Part shown: positions 42,617 to 53,482 of the stretch, piece after piece
Position numbering within the stretch: position 1 is the first letter of the stretch
Layout: every line of letters starts with the position of its first letter
NCBI GenBank assembly: GCA_003280575.1
Contig: QCEN01000003.1
Coordinates: forward strand, 62,001-126,000
Direction of reading: 5' to 3'
Length of the DNA stretch: 64,000 nt
Origin: Prochlorococcus sp. AG-355-P07
Lineage (GTDB): Bacteria > Cyanobacteriota > Cyanobacteriia > PCC-6307 > Cyanobiaceae
Made by a program: the position numbers and the translations under genes
The notes under the pieces: generated by a model
The model's input: the letters and a program-made list of their open reading frames with translations, nothing else
Told to the model about the DNA's origin: nothing
Database searches by the model: none

Positions 42617-43618
42617 ATGCCAATACAAATATTATGGGGTAATGATTTAAATGCTCAAAATAAATTTATTCAAAAATTAATTGATAAGGAAGTATCCAAA
42701 GAATGGAATGAAATAAACGTAACAAATTTAAATGGAGATGATGATGAGCAAGTCAATAAAGCTTTTGATGAAGTTCTCACACCTCCTTTTGGAGAAGGAT
42801 ACAGAATAGTTACATTGAAAAATAATCCAATTTTTACTGCCAAAAATGAGGATCTAAGAACTAAATTTGAAAAAATTCATGGCAATATACCTCAAAATAC
42901 TTATTTAATTTTACAAAATACAAAAAAACCAGACTCAAGGCTAAAGAGTACTAAATTTTTACAAAAACTTATCAAAAATAATTTAGCTAAAGAAAAGTCA
43001 TTTTCTTTACCAGAAATCTGGGACTATGAAGGACAAAAAAGATTTTTAGAAGATGCAGCAAATGAAATGAATATCAAAATTGATAAAAATGCAACTGAAT
43101 TAATAATTGATTCAGTTGGTAATGATAGCTTTAAACTAATAAATGAATTAGCCAAAGCAAAAACATACCTTTCTGCAGTATCAAGTGATTCGAATTCACA
43201 ACTTTTTCTTAAAAGTATTGATGTAAAAAAAATATTTAGTGATAATCAATCCAATATTTTCAAAATCATTGATCTTCTCTTACAAAAAAATATTAATGAA
43301 AGCCTCATAGAAATTAATTATTCCTTAAAGAAAGGAGAACCTGCTTTAAGACTAAATGCAGGTTTAATTAGTCAAGTAAGAATTCATACCATTATAAAAT
43401 TAGGAGTTAATTCAGGTAATGATAATGCAGAAAAGATTTGTAATCTTGCAGGCATTTCTAATCCAAAACGAATTTTTTTTATTCGAAAAAAAGTCAAAAA
43501 TGTATCTCAAGAATATTTAATTAATTTAATGAGTAACTTACTAGATATTGAATCATTACTAAAACAAGGTAATAATCCTATAAATGTTTTTACAGAGAAA
43601 TTAATTAATTTAAGTTAA
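42617..43618 (+). CDS. holA: DNA polymerase III subunit delta
   Basis: Clamp-loader subunit that opens the beta ring. The 333 residues give the delta pattern without a P-loop: an N-terminal domain with QILWGNDLNAQNKFIQ and PPFGEGYRIVTLKN, a middle region with NTYLILQNTKKPDSRLK, and the helical collar domain (LRLNAGLISQVRIHTIIKLG). The clamp-loader partner dnaX lies at 57 kb in this window. It sits 39 bases upstream of lysC on the same strand. Low sequence conservation in the family makes this slightly less certain than others. Confidence 0.88.
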   Translation: MPIQILWGNDLNAQNKFIQKLIDKEVSKEWNEINVTNLNGDDDEQVNKAFDEVLTPPFGEGYRIVTLKNNPIFTAKNEDLRTKFEKIHGNIPQNTYLILQNTKKPDSRLKSTKFLQKLIKNNLAKEKSFSLPEIWDYEGQKRFLEDAANEMNIKIDKNATELIIDSVGNDSFKLINELAKAKTYLSAVSSDSNSQLFLKSIDVKKIFSDNQSNIFKIIDLLLQKNINESLIEINYSLKKGEPALRLNAGLISQVRIHTIIKLGVNSGNDNAEKICNLAGISNPKRIFFIRKKVKNVSQEYLINLMSNLLDIESLLKQGNNPINVFTEKLINLS

Positions 43619-43657
43619 CCAAATTATAAGTTTAAGAATTTACATTATGATTTAAAT

Positions 43658-45418
43658 ATGGCTTTACTAGTAAAAAAATTTGGCGGTACTTCTGTAGGTG
43701 ATATTAAAAAAATTAAAAATATTGCTAGTAGCATCTGTCAAAGTAAAGAAGCAGGAAATGAAATTGTCGTAGTTGTCTCTGCGATGGGGCAAACTACAGA
43801 TGATTTAAATTGTTTAGCGGAATCAATTAGTAAAAATCCTAATCGAAGAGAATTGGATATGCTTCTCTCAACTGGAGAGCAAGTAACCATAGCTCTTCTC
43901 TCAATGGCATTAAACGAATACGGAATACCTGCAATTTCAATGACCGGTAGCCAAGTTGGAATTATTACTGAATCAATTCATGGGAAAGCGAGAATTCTGG
44001 ATATTAAAACAGAAAGGATCCAAAATTATATAAATCAAGGTTTTGTAGTTGTAGTGGCTGGATTTCAAGGGACAACATTAAGCCATACGGGTTCAATGGA
44101 AATTACAACTTTGGGTAGAGGTGGTTCAGATACTTCCGCAGTAGCTTTATCCACAGCTTTAGGAGCTGAGACGTGCGAAATTTATACAGACGTTCCAGGG
44201 GTTCTTACTACTGATCCAAGAATTGTTCCTAAGGCAAAACTCTTAGATGAAATTAGCTGTGAGGAAATGCTTGAACTTGCAAGTGTCGGTGCTTCAGTTC
44301 TGCATCCAAGAGCAGTAGAAATTGCTCGCAATTATGGAATAAAATTGTGTGTCAAATCAAGCCAAAGTGACTCAAGTGGGACTCTCCTAGAAAGTCAAAT
44401 CCAACCTCTCCCACTAAAAAGAGGAAGCTTAGAATTAACAAAAACAGTCAATAGTCTTGAGGTATTAGAAAACCAAGCAGTATTCAGTCTCTCAAATATT
44501 CCTGATAGGCCTGGGATTGCCGCACAAATATTTGAAAAACTTTCAGAAGCAAGTATTAGTGTAGATTTAATAATACAAGCGACAAATGATGGAAATAAAA
44601 ACGATATTACATTTACTGTTAATGAATTAGAAGTTAAAAAGACTGCAGAACAATGTGAACTTATAACTAGTCAATTAGGAGGAGAATATAACTTAAAAAC
44701 AAACATGACTAAATTAAGTATTCAAGGTGCAGGCATTATGGGCAGACCTAGTGTTTCAGCTGATTTATTTGATACTTTATCTCAAGCGAATATAAATGTC
44801 AGGTTAATAGCTACTAGTGAAATTAAAGTCAGCTGTGTAATTGAAATCAATAATATACCAAAAGCTATAAGAATTGTTGCTGAGAAATTTAAGTTATCCG
44901 ATACACAAATATTTGTTAATCCAATCAATAAAAAGCAAGATCAACCTGAAGTAAGAGGAATTGCATTAGATAAAAACCAAGTTCAAGTAAGTTTTCGAAA
45001 ACTGCCTGATCGTCCAGGTGTAGCTGCATCGATATGTTTAGCATTAGCTGAAAATAATTTACTTATCGATACTATCGTTCAGTCTGAAAGAATTTCCTCT
45101 TTAAAAACTAAGGATATTAGTCTTACAATGAATAAACAAGATAGAGAAAAAGCTAACTTAGTTTTTGAGGCCTTAACAAAAAAATTACCCGGATCATATG
45201 TTGAAGATGGCCCTGCCATAGCAAAAGTAAGTACTGTAGGAGCGGGAATGGCATTTAAGGTTGGAACGGCTGGAAAAATATTTAGAGCATTGGCTGACCA
45301 AAATATCAATATTGAAATGATTGCCACTAGTGAAATCAGGACTTCTTGTATTGTCTTAGAAAAAGATTGTGACAAAGCTGTTAATGCAATTCATAATCAT
45401 TTCGAATTAGAAAAATAA
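43658..45418 (+). CDS. lysC: Aspartate kinase with four ACT domains
   Basis: First enzyme of the aspartate pathway to Lys, Thr and Met. The kinase domain (about 1-240) starts VKKFGGTSVGD and contains STGEQVTIALLSMAL and LGRGGSDTSAVAL. The rest holds two pairs of ACT domains (repeated motif VFSLSNIPDRPGIAAQIFEKLSEA and VSFRKLPDRPGVAASICLAL, each quoted loosely), so four ACT units bind regulatory amino acids, a layout typical of cyanobacteria. Length 586. It follows holA and is convergent with uvrB, 7 bases apart. asd and dapA, the next two pathway genes, lie at 51-53 kb. Confidence 0.96.
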   Translation: MALLVKKFGGTSVGDIKKIKNIASSICQSKEAGNEIVVVVSAMGQTTDDLNCLAESISKNPNRRELDMLLSTGEQVTIALLSMALNEYGIPAISMTGSQVGIITESIHGKARILDIKTERIQNYINQGFVVVVAGFQGTTLSHTGSMEITTLGRGGSDTSAVALSTALGAETCEIYTDVPGVLTTDPRIVPKAKLLDEISCEEMLELASVGASVLHPRAVEIARNYGIKLCVKSSQSDSSGTLLESQIQPLPLKRGSLELTKTVNSLEVLENQAVFSLSNIPDRPGIAAQIFEKLSEASISVDLIIQATNDGNKNDITFTVNELEVKKTAEQCELITSQLGGEYNLKTNMTKLSIQGAGIMGRPSVSADLFDTLSQANINVRLIATSEIKVSCVIEINNIPKAIRIVAEKFKLSDTQIFVNPINKKQDQPEVRGIALDKNQVQVSFRKLPDRPGVAASICLALAENNLLIDTIVQSERISSLKTKDISLTMNKQDREKANLVFEALTKKLPGSYVEDGPAIAKVSTVGAGMAFKVGTAGKIFRALADQNINIEMIATSEIRTSCIVLEKDCDKAVNAIHNHFELEK

Positions 45419-45425
45419 GTTCTTT

Positions 45426-47468
45426 TTAATTATTTCTTGCCAATTTTTGTCTTAATTTTTTGATTCTATCCCTCAAATTTGCAGCTTCTTCAAAATTTAA
45501 CTCTTTTGCAGCATCTTTCATTTTAATTTCTAACTTTTCTATTAAGTCAGGCAATTCTTCGAGCAAACATTGATTATCACTGGAACCGAGAATTGCGTCA
45601 GTTTTATTATTAACTATATTTATTAAATCTTTAGATAAACCACCAGCATCTAATTTTCTGGAAAGTTCTAGAAAAGATAATATTGAATTTTCTATTTTTT
45701 TGCCTGCAGGTTTTGGAGTAATACCATTGACTTGGTTATATTTTTTTTGAATAGTTCTCCTTCTTTCAGTTTCAGATATTGCTCTTTTCATTGAATCTGT
45801 GAAGTTATCTGCATAAAGCAAGGCAACACCTTCAACATGTCTTGCAGCTCTTCCTATTGTTTGAATCAATGACCTTTCAGCTCTGAGAAAACCTTCTTTA
45901 TCAGCATCTAAAATGGCAACTAAGGATACTTCAGGAAGATCTAGTCCCTCTCTTAATAAATTAACTCCTACCAAAACATCATATTCGCCCATTCTGAGGT
46001 CTTGAATAATTTCAATTCTTTCAATTGAATGGATTTCGGAATGCAAATATCTAACTCTTACTTTATTTTCAGATAAAAAATCAGTTAGATCTTCAGCCAT
46101 TCTCTTAGTAAGTGTTGTCACTAACACTCGTTGATTTTTTTCAGCTCTAATTCTTATTTCAGATAACAGATCTTCTATTTGGCCCTCACTAGGTCTTACA
46201 TCAATTACAGGATCTAATACCCCAGTTGGTCTTATAACTTGCTCAATAAATTCACCATCACATTGATCTAATTCCCATTGACCCGGAGTTGCACTGATAA
46301 ATAATGTCTGTTTTGATTTTTCCCAAAACTCTTCACATTTTAAAGGTCTATTATCTGCTGCACTGGGCAATCTAAAACCATGATCTATTAAAACTTTTTT
46401 TCTAGATTGATCACCGTTGTACATCGCATGAAGTTGAGGACATGTTACGTGACTCTCATCAACTACCAACAACCAATCTTTGGGAAAGTAATCTATTAAG
46501 CATTCTGGCGGTGAACCTTCCTCCCTTCCTGATAAATGACGAGCATAATTCTCAACTCCATTACAATAACCAACCTCTTTGAGCATTTCTAAATCATATT
46601 TTGTGCGTTGTTCTAGACGTTGAGCTTCTAATAGTTTTCCCTCGTATGTAAATTTATCTAGTTGAGTTTTTAATTCACTTCTAATTGCACTTATTGCACT
46701 CTCAAGTCTTTCTTTTGGGGTGACAAAATGCTTCGCTGGGTAAACGCTAACTTGTTCCAAACTTTCAAGGATTTCTCCTGTAGTAGGGTCAACATATCTT
46801 ATAGCTTCGACTTCATCACCAAATAATTCGACTCTAATTAATCTATCCTCATAAGCTGGACCGATTTCTAAAACATCACCTTTAATTCTGAATCTACCTC
46901 TAGTAATTTCAATATCATTTCTAGTATATTGATTTTCAACGAGAGACCTCAAAGAAGAACGTAGATTTATTGATTTTCCCACTTCAAATTTAACTGCAGC
47001 TTTTAAATACTCACTTGGTATACCAAGACCATAAATACAACTTATTGAGGCTACAACAATTACATCTTTTCTTTCAAATAATGAGCGTGTTGCAGAGTGC
47101 CTAAGCATATCTATTTCTTCATTAATTGAGGCTGTTTTGGCTATGTAAGTATCACTTACAGGTACATATGCTTCAGGTTGATAATAATCGTAGTAAGAAA
47201 TGAAGTACTCAACAGCATTTTTTGGGAAAAATTCCCTTAATTCATTACATAGTTGTGCAGCTAACGTTTTGTTATGGGCTAAGACAAGCGCTGGTCTTCC
47301 TGTTTGTTGAATTACATTCGCAATAGTAAATGTTTTACCAGTACCAGTAGCTCCCAGAAGAGTCTGAAACTCTTTACCAGTGTTAATTCCTTTAACTAAT
47401 TTTTTAATAGCTTCTGGTTGATCTCCATTTGGTTCGTAAGGAGCTTGAAGCTTATAGTTGTTCATCAA
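45426..47468 (-). CDS. uvrB: UvrABC system protein B
   Basis: Damage-verification helicase of nucleotide excision repair. The 680 residues show Walker [17 protein letters not shown], the DESH-type Walker B in [12 protein letters not shown], the beta-hairpin region [12 protein letters not shown], helicase motif [11 protein letters not shown], and a C-terminal UVR motif ([20 protein letters not shown]) that contacts UvrC. Translation can start at either of two adjacent Met codons. Convergent with lysC; ycf23 lies 26 bases upstream on the same strand. Confidence 0.97.
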   Translation of the reverse strand: MMNNYKLQAPYEPNGDQPEAIKKLVKGINTGKEFQTLLGATGTGKTFTIANVIQQTGRPALVLAHNKTLAAQLCNELREFFPKNAVEYFISYYDYYQPEAYVPVSDTYIAKTASINEEIDMLRHSATRSLFERKDVIVVASISCIYGLGIPSEYLKAAVKFEVGKSINLRSSLRSLVENQYTRNDIEITRGRFRIKGDVLEIGPAYEDRLIRVELFGDEVEAIRYVDPTTGEILESLEQVSVYPAKHFVTPKERLESAISAIRSELKTQLDKFTYEGKLLEAQRLEQRTKYDLEMLKEVGYCNGVENYARHLSGREEGSPPECLIDYFPKDWLLVVDESHVTCPQLHAMYNGDQSRKKVLIDHGFRLPSAADNRPLKCEEFWEKSKQTLFISATPGQWELDQCDGEFIEQVIRPTGVLDPVIDVRPSEGQIEDLLSEIRIRAEKNQRVLVTTLTKRMAEDLTDFLSENKVRVRYLHSEIHSIERIEIIQDLRMGEYDVLVGVNLLREGLDLPEVSLVAILDADKEGFLRAERSLIQTIGRAARHVEGVALLYADNFTDSMKRAISETERRRTIQKKYNQVNGITPKPAGKKIENSILSFLELSRKLDAGGLSKDLINIVNNKTDAILGSSDNQCLLEELPDLIEKLEIKMKDAAKELNFEEAANLRDRIKKLRQKLARNN

Positions 47469-47494
47469 GCGTGTAGCTAAAGGATGTATTTATA

Positions 47495-48271
47495 TTAAGA
47501 AATTTTTTCTACAATTATTGAATTTTTCAAAGATTCTTTTAAGCCCCTCACAACCGCAATCATTGATATTAAATCATCTAATTTATTAACTGCAGATCCA
47601 ACGCCAACTGCTGATGCTCCAGAGGATATTGCTAATGGACAAGTTACCTGACTTAATCCAGAGGCACTCATTATTGGTATATTCAGAGATTGTTTCTTAA
47701 ATTCTTGATAAATAGCATATGTGGCTGCAAGAGTAGGTACTGATTTTTCAAAAAAGCCTTGAATTCCTGGAGAGTAAGGCGTAGAACTAGTGCCACCTTC
47801 TGTTTGAATAATATCAACACTTTCTTCCACTAGCTTTACAGCAAGATCAACTTGTTTATCAATTGGCATAGTATGAGGAACAGTTACTGATAATGGAACA
47901 TTAGGCAATAAATCCCTCGTCTCTTTTGTGATGTTCAAAACTTTTTTTTCTGAAAAATTAATGCCTTTTTCATAAAAAGTATCATAATTTCCAATCTCAA
48001 TTAATGATGCTCCTGCTTTTACAGAATCTTTAAAAGATCGAGGCACTACGGAACTAACACAAATGGGTAGTGCTGAATTCTGAAGTGCTAAATCAACGAG
48101 TTCAGGTTTACAAGCAATATCAACAAGATCTGCACCTCCTAATGATGCAGCTTCAACAATCATTTTCACTGATTGAACATCGAAATTATTTAATCCTGAA
48201 ATAACTTTGAGTAAAGATTTGCTTCTAAACTCTTCTTTGATTTTTTGTGGCAAAAGATTAATCAGACTCAT
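47495..48271 (-). CDS. ycf23: Ycf23 / DUF561-type TIM-barrel protein
   Basis: A 258-residue protein conserved in cyanobacteria and red-algal plastids. The pattern fits a phosphate-binding TIM barrel: LKVISGLNNFD, GGADLVDIACKPELV, LPICVSSVVP, DIIQTEGGTSSTPYSPG and a final IPIMSASGLSQVTCPLAISSGASAVGVGSA (loosely quoted). The biochemical role is unknown. It precedes uvrB by 26 bases on the same strand and diverges from tilS. Confidence 0.9.
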   Translation of the reverse strand: MSLINLLPQKIKEEFRSKSLLKVISGLNNFDVQSVKMIVEAASLGGADLVDIACKPELVDLALQNSALPICVSSVVPRSFKDSVKAGASLIEIGNYDTFYEKGINFSEKKVLNITKETRDLLPNVPLSVTVPHTMPIDKQVDLAVKLVEESVDIIQTEGGTSSTPYSPGIQGFFEKSVPTLAATYAIYQEFKKQSLNIPIMSASGLSQVTCPLAISSGASAVGVGSAVNKLDDLISMIAVVRGLKESLKNSIIVEKIS

Positions 48272-48356
48272 TTAATTAATGAATTTATTACCCGATTGTG
48301 ACATTGTTTTAGTAAAACAGTGCATTTTTTAAAAAATATTATCTGAGCAACACAAA

Positions 48357-49367
48357 ATGTCTGATAAAAAATTAACTCAGAAAAATTGGTCATCATGGCA
48401 TCATCAACTTCATAAAGAGATACTTAGCAAAAAAATATTAATTCCAAAAGGATCGAATATTTTAATAAGTGTTTCCGGGGGACAAGACTCAATGGCCTTA
48501 TTAACCCTAATTAATGACCTAAAAAAACTACATAATTGGTCTATTAGTGTTTGGCATGGTGATCATCAGTGGCATGAAAAATCCTCACACTATGCTCGTG
48601 AATTAAATAGTTATTGCAAAGATAAAAATATTTCATTCTCTTTTGATCAAGCAAATAAAGAAAATATTTCTTCAGAAGAAAAAGCACGAGAATGGAGATA
48701 CAAAAAATTATGTGAAAGAGCCAAAACTTTAATAAATAAAAACCAGCAAAAACAAAATATTTATTTGTTAACTGGTCATACGAGTAGTGATAACGCAGAA
48801 ACATTTATCCTCAATTTATCTAGAGGGAGTAGTTTTGCCGGTCTAAGTAATATTGAGAACAAAAGATTAATAGAAAATCAAATTTTTTTAATAAGACCAA
48901 TATTAATTTTCAGTAGAGAAGATACTAAGCAACTTTGTAATGATTTGAAAATCCCAGTCTGGGAAGACCCTACAAATTCAGATCTTAAATTAAAAAGAAA
49001 CTTAGTAAGAAAAAAAATTATTCCTACCCTTGAAGTTATCTATCCTGGTTGTTCTAAAAGGATAAATAATTTTTCCCAAAAAATGAGCAAATACAATAAT
49101 GAACGTAATGATCTTAGTGAACTAGCATACTTATATTGTAAAGATGTAAAAGGTATCAACAGGAATCTCTTAAATAGTATGTGTATTGAAGCGAGGTGCA
49201 CAATTTTGAATAGATTTTTAAAAGAAAAATCTGCAAAGCAATTTAGTTCTAAAAATCTGACAAAATTAGCAACTTCAATTTATGAAAAAAATAAAGGTGA
49301 AATTAACATGCAAGAGTTTTTAAAAATTGTTTGGAATAAAAACTATATAAATTTTGAAAAAAGTTAA
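48357..49367 (+). CDS. tilS: tRNA(Ile)-lysidine synthase
   Basis: Converts C34 to lysidine in tRNA-Ile(CAU), so that it reads AUA. The 336 residues contain the PP-loop ISVSGGQDSMALL (S40-S45), followed by the N-terminal ATPase domain with HGDHQWHEKSS and the LTGHTSSDNAETFILNL block. The C-terminal domain is short compared with E. coli, as in other cyanobacteria. The stop overlaps rnj on the other strand by 4 bases. AUA codons are frequent in this AT-rich DNA, so the enzyme should be essential. Confidence 0.95.
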   Translation: MSDKKLTQKNWSSWHHQLHKEILSKKILIPKGSNILISVSGGQDSMALLTLINDLKKLHNWSISVWHGDHQWHEKSSHYARELNSYCKDKNISFSFDQANKENISSEEKAREWRYKKLCERAKTLINKNQQKQNIYLLTGHTSSDNAETFILNLSRGSSFAGLSNIENKRLIENQIFLIRPILIFSREDTKQLCNDLKIPVWEDPTNSDLKLKRNLVRKKIIPTLEVIYPGCSKRINNFSQKMSKYNNERNDLSELAYLYCKDVKGINRNLLNSMCIEARCTILNRFLKEKSAKQFSSKNLTKLATSIYEKNKGEINMQEFLKIVWNKNYINFEKS

Positions 49368-51349
49368 GATGTGACAGCAGATCTTCTTCTTCTTGTCCTA
49401 CCTTCAAATGAATCCTCTGTAGAGGTATCAGCTGATGGATTTTGTGAAACTTTTTGACTTTTTTGGCTATTTTGCGGGTTATTTGAACTATTTGGATGAT
49501 TATTGTTTGATTTCTTATGGAAATTATTATTATTTCTATTTCTATTGGAAAAATTTGGCTCTTCGATAATCTTTGGAGTATAAGCACGAGTTCCACTTGG
49601 AGCAGGTTGAACCAAACATAAAATAAGTGGTTCAACTTGTAATTCTCTTCTCATTCTTCTCGTTAAACCATTTTCAATTTCTCTTTGTACACCAATCCAA
49701 TCTACTTCAAAATTATTCGGCCCAGTTTGTCTGGATAATTGTTTCCATCTATTTTCTAAAACCCAACTTATTTCTCGTTCTGTCCACATAGACATTTTTC
49801 TTGGATCTGCAGTAGTAACAACTCCTCTTAAGTTAACTCTGGGAGGCGCAACCATCTTTCCATCTGTACTAATAGGAGCTAAAACTGTTACTACACCATC
49901 CCCAGCCAATTGCTGCCTTTCTTTTAAAACGCGAGCATCTACTATCCCATTTCGTGAGTTATCAAGCAGTTCAACACCAGCTTTTACAGGATCACCTTTT
50001 TGAATAGAATTAGGCGTTAACTCAACTACATCTCCATTTTCAATAATTAAAATATTATCTTTTGGAACCCCCATAGTTTGTGCACTCTTGCCATGACAAA
50101 CAAGCATTCTATGTTCTCCATGAACAGGAACAAAAAACTTAGGTTTTGCGAGTGCCAACATTAATTTTTGATCTTCTTGAAAACCATGACCAGATACATG
50201 AATATTCTCACCCTTTCCATAAACAACCTTTGCTCCGAGTTTCATTAATCTATCTATTGTGTTAACAACAGAAATAGTATTGCCAGGAATTGGGCTGGCC
50301 GAAAATATTACAGTATCAGTAGTCTTCAGACGAACATGCTGATGTTCACCACGAGATATTCTGCTTAACGCTGCTAGGGGTTCTCCTTGGCTTCCAGTCA
50401 TTAATAATAAGGTCTCTCTATCTGGCAAATCTCTAATTTGCTTGATAGGAACAAATAAATCATCTGGGCATTTCATATAACCAATATCTCTCGCCTTAGC
50501 AATAACATTTATCATCGATCTACCTAACAAACCGACCTTTCTTCCATGTTTCATGGCCAACTCTAAGATCATTGTCACTCTATGAACAGAGCTAGCAAAA
50601 GTGGTAAGGATAACTCGTTCTTTTGCCTCCGCAATATGTTTCTCTAAAGAGGGATAGATAGTCTTCTCAGAAGGACAAAAACCTGGGACTTCGGCATTAG
50701 TTGAATCACTGAACATGCATAAAACGCCCTTCTCTCCGTAATGCACCATTCTCTCAATGTCAAATTGCTCTCCATCTACTGGCATATGATCAAACTTAAA
50801 ATCTCCCGTGAAAATAATTGTGCCAACAGGTGTTGTCACTGCTAAAGAAAAACTATCACAAATAGAATGGGTATTCCGAATAAATTCAACAGAAAAATGT
50901 TGCCCAACTTTTACAACATCTCTTGGATTAACTGTCTGTATAGTTGTTCTATCAGATACCCCTGCTTCCTCCATTTTTCCTCTAAGCATTGACATTGCCA
51001 GTCTTGGGCCATAAATAATCGGAATATTAAAATGCTTTAGATGATGAGAAATACCTCCAATATGATCTTCATGACCGTGAGTGACAATCATTCCTTTTAT
51101 TCTTCTTTGATTTTCTTTTAAAAAAGTTGTATCTGGCATAACAACGTTAACGCCATGCATTCCATCAGACGGGAAAGCTAAGCCAGCATCAACAAGCATT
51201 AATTCATCACCATATTCAAAAACACAAGTATTTTTGCCTATTTCATGTAGTCCTCCAAGAGGTATTACTCTGAGAGCTGGCGTATTACTTTTAGATCTAG
51301 TGGAATCAGTATTAGATCTATTTACAGTTGAATTTGTACTTGATTGCAT
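49364..51349 (-). CDS. rnj: Ribonuclease J
   Basis: Metallo-beta-lactamase/beta-CASP nuclease with endo- and 5'-exonuclease activity. The zinc motif THGHEDHIGG gives H91, H93, D95 and H96; GDFKFDH and the late VHGEHRML motif follow. The first 25 residues are Ser/Thr/Asn-rich. The last 60 are low complexity (many Asn, Ser, Gln) and end FEGRTRRRRSAVTS. That arginine block resembles the RRRRRRSSA-type peptide by which cyanobacterial RNase E binds PNPase. The gene follows dapA by 80 bases in an asd-dapA-rnj order and overlaps tilS by 4 bases. Confidence 0.95.
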   Translation of the reverse strand: MQSSTNSTVNRSNTDSTRSKSNTPALRVIPLGGLHEIGKNTCVFEYGDELMLVDAGLAFPSDGMHGVNVVMPDTTFLKENQRRIKGMIVTHGHEDHIGGISHHLKHFNIPIIYGPRLAMSMLRGKMEEAGVSDRTTIQTVNPRDVVKVGQHFSVEFIRNTHSICDSFSLAVTTPVGTIIFTGDFKFDHMPVDGEQFDIERMVHYGEKGVLCMFSDSTNAEVPGFCPSEKTIYPSLEKHIAEAKERVILTTFASSVHRVTMILELAMKHGRKVGLLGRSMINVIAKARDIGYMKCPDDLFVPIKQIRDLPDRETLLLMTGSQGEPLAALSRISRGEHQHVRLKTTDTVIFSASPIPGNTISVVNTIDRLMKLGAKVVYGKGENIHVSGHGFQEDQKLMLALAKPKFFVPVHGEHRMLVCHGKSAQTMGVPKDNILIIENGDVVELTPNSIQKGDPVKAGVELLDNSRNGIVDARVLKERQQLAGDGVVTVLAPISTDGKMVAPPRVNLRGVVTTADPRKMSMWTEREISWVLENRWKQLSRQTGPNNFEVDWIGVQREIENGLTRRMRRELQVEPLILCLVQPAPSGTRAYTPKIIEEPNFSNRNRNNNNFHKKSNNNHPNSSNNPQNSQKSQKVSQNPSADTSTEDSFEGRTRRRRSAVTS

Positions 51350-51429
51350 AATTTTGAAATTTATGAAGGCCTGCTTGTAATCAAATAAGGTTTATTTAAA
51401 TTTAATTATCAAGTTAAATATAATCCCTA

Positions 51430-52332
51430 TTATAAGGATTTCAGGATAAAAGATAGTTCCTTTTTCATATCGGGGGTTAATGGTGACAAAGGACTTCTTG
51501 GATTACCAACATTCCATCCCGATAGCTCCAAAGCAGCCTTAATTGGGATTGGATTAGTAGTCATAAAAAGTGCTTTGAAAAGAGGCTGAAGTTTTTCATG
51601 AATGGCAAGGGCATTGGAAACCTCTCCACTTTGAAAAGAATGAATCATCTCTTTTAATTGCAATCCAACCAAATGACTTGCAACACTTACTACACCTACA
51701 GCACCTACAGATAACATTGGAAGCAACAATGAATCGTCGCCACTATATACAGAAAGTTGAGAACCACAAATAGCTCTTAGTTCTGTTATTTCTTCTATTC
51801 TACCGCTTGCAGCTTTAATACTGAGAATATTTGAGAAATCCATAAGTTTCTTCACAGTATCAGGTAATAAATTGCATCCTGTCCTTCCAGGAATGTTATA
51901 AAGCATAAGAGGCAAATCCTTTGCAGAATTTGCAATAGAACTGAAATGTTTATAAAGACCTTCTTGGGGTGGCTTATTGTAATAAGGAACAACGACCAAA
52001 GCTCCGTCTGCACCAGAGTCGTAGGCTTTTTTTGTGGCTTCAACAGCTTCGCTTGTACAGTTACTACCAGTACCAACTATTACTTTACAGCTTGAATCCA
52101 AAGATCCTTTTACCGCAATAAATAAATCATGCTGTTCCGCCCACGAAAGAGTCGGAGATTCTCCAGTGGTACCACATAAAACAATTGCATCGGAACCGTT
52201 CTCAAAAAGATAATTTGAGAGTTTTATAGCTAGTTCATAATCAACATCTCCATTTTCAGTAAATGGAGTTACCATTGCCGTCAATATTCTTCCAAATAAT
52301 GGTTTATTACACTCAGTTTTGTCTGCAATCAT
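51430..52332 (-). CDS. dapA: 4-hydroxy-tetrahydrodipicolinate synthase
   Basis: Condenses aspartate semialdehyde with pyruvate, the committed step to diaminopimelate and lysine, feeding both protein and peptidoglycan. The 300 residues show the signature [12 protein letters not shown], Tyr145 in YNIPGRTG and the Schiff-base Lys173 in LSIKAASG. The start overlaps the asd stop by 4 bases, so the two consecutive steps are coupled. RNase J follows 80 bases downstream. Confidence 0.97.
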   Translation of the reverse strand: MIADKTECNKPLFGRILTAMVTPFTENGDVDYELAIKLSNYLFENGSDAIVLCGTTGESPTLSWAEQHDLFIAVKGSLDSSCKVIVGTGSNCTSEAVEATKKAYDSGADGALVVVPYYNKPPQEGLYKHFSSIANSAKDLPLMLYNIPGRTGCNLLPDTVKKLMDFSNILSIKAASGRIEEITELRAICGSQLSVYSGDDSLLLPMLSVGAVGVVSVASHLVGLQLKEMIHSFQSGEVSNALAIHEKLQPLFKALFMTTNPIPIKAALELSGWNVGNPRSPLSPLTPDMKKELSFILKSL

Positions 52333-53360
52333 TTTTTTGGAATTAATAACTCAGCTATTTGAACAGCATTAAGAGCTGCCCCTTTTCTTATTTGATCTCC
52401 ACATAACCATAATTCTAATCCATTAGGCTGACTTATATCTGTCCTTATTCTCCCAACAGCCACATTATCTCTTCCCATAACGTCATTTGGCATAGGAAAT
52501 CTATTATTTTTGTAATCCTCAATAATTTCAATTCCAGGAGATTTTTTTAATTCTTCAATTGCATCTTTAGGCTCAACAACATCGGAAAATTCAATATTAA
52601 TCGATTCAGAGTGTGCTCTCAATACGGGTACTCGAACACATGTAGCAGATAGTCTTAAATCAACAATATTTAATATTTTTCTGGTCTCATTAACCATTTT
52701 CATCTCTTCTTCACAGTAATTATTCGAAAGCATAGGTGAATTATGTAAAAATAAATTAAAAGCCAGAGAGTATGGCAAAACTTCACTTTTTTGAGGATTG
52801 CCCTGAAGATATCGTTCAGTTAAAAGTTTTAGTTCTTCCATCGCCAATTGACCTGCACCACTGACAGATTGATATGTTGAAACAACAACTCTTTGAATAG
52901 TCGAAAGTTTGTTTAACGGAGCTAAAACTAATGTCAACAAAATGGTAGTGCAGTTTGGATTCGCTATTACCCCATCATGATTGAGTGCATCACTAGCATT
53001 AACTTCGGGAACTACAAGAGGTACGTTCTTATCTAATCTGAAAGCACTGGAATTATCTATCAGTAGAGCATTTTGATCAATAATAGTTGACAACCATTTT
53101 TTTGAAATACTTCCACCAGCTGAAGCTAAAACTAAATCAAGATTGCGAAATTCTTCCTTAGTGGTTTTTTTTGTAACTAATTCTTCACCTTTCCAAATAA
53201 TTTTTTTCCCCTCAGACCGTTCTGATGAAAGCAAGACCAATTCTGATATTGGAAAATAACGTTGTTCAAGAATTTTGAGTAATTCAGATCCCACAGCACC
53301 TGAAGATCCTAAAACAGCAATTTTTAATGGCCTATTAGGCAAAAACGGAAATTTTCTCAC
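52329..53360 (-). CDS. asd: Aspartate-semialdehyde dehydrogenase
   Basis: Reduces aspartyl phosphate to aspartate semialdehyde. The 343 residues have the NADP loop [16 protein letters not shown], the active-site Cys137 in [20 protein letters not shown], and the catalytic His in [13 protein letters not shown]. It heads the asd-dapA-rnj group and is divergent from tig across about 120 bases. The upstream enzyme, lysC, is at 43-45 kb. Confidence 0.97.
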   Translation of the reverse strand: MRKFPFLPNRPLKIAVLGSSGAVGSELLKILEQRYFPISELVLLSSERSEGKKIIWKGEELVTKKTTKEEFRNLDLVLASAGGSISKKWLSTIIDQNALLIDNSSAFRLDKNVPLVVPEVNASDALNHDGVIANPNCTTILLTLVLAPLNKLSTIQRVVVSTYQSVSGAGQLAMEELKLLTERYLQGNPQKSEVLPYSLAFNLFLHNSPMLSNNYCEEEMKMVNETRKILNIVDLRLSATCVRVPVLRAHSESINIEFSDVVEPKDAIEELKKSPGIEIIEDYKNNRFPMPNDVMGRDNVAVGRIRTDISQPNGLELWLCGDQIRKGAALNAVQIAELLIPKK

Positions 53361-53482
53361 ACTTTAAAATGATTTTATAAATAGTTTGACTATTTTTTTA
53401 CTGTATCAAAAAATTAACTTCCAAGGAAATCACTTAATGTGAAATAATTAAGATCCGGCTTATCGTAATAATTACAAAAAAC

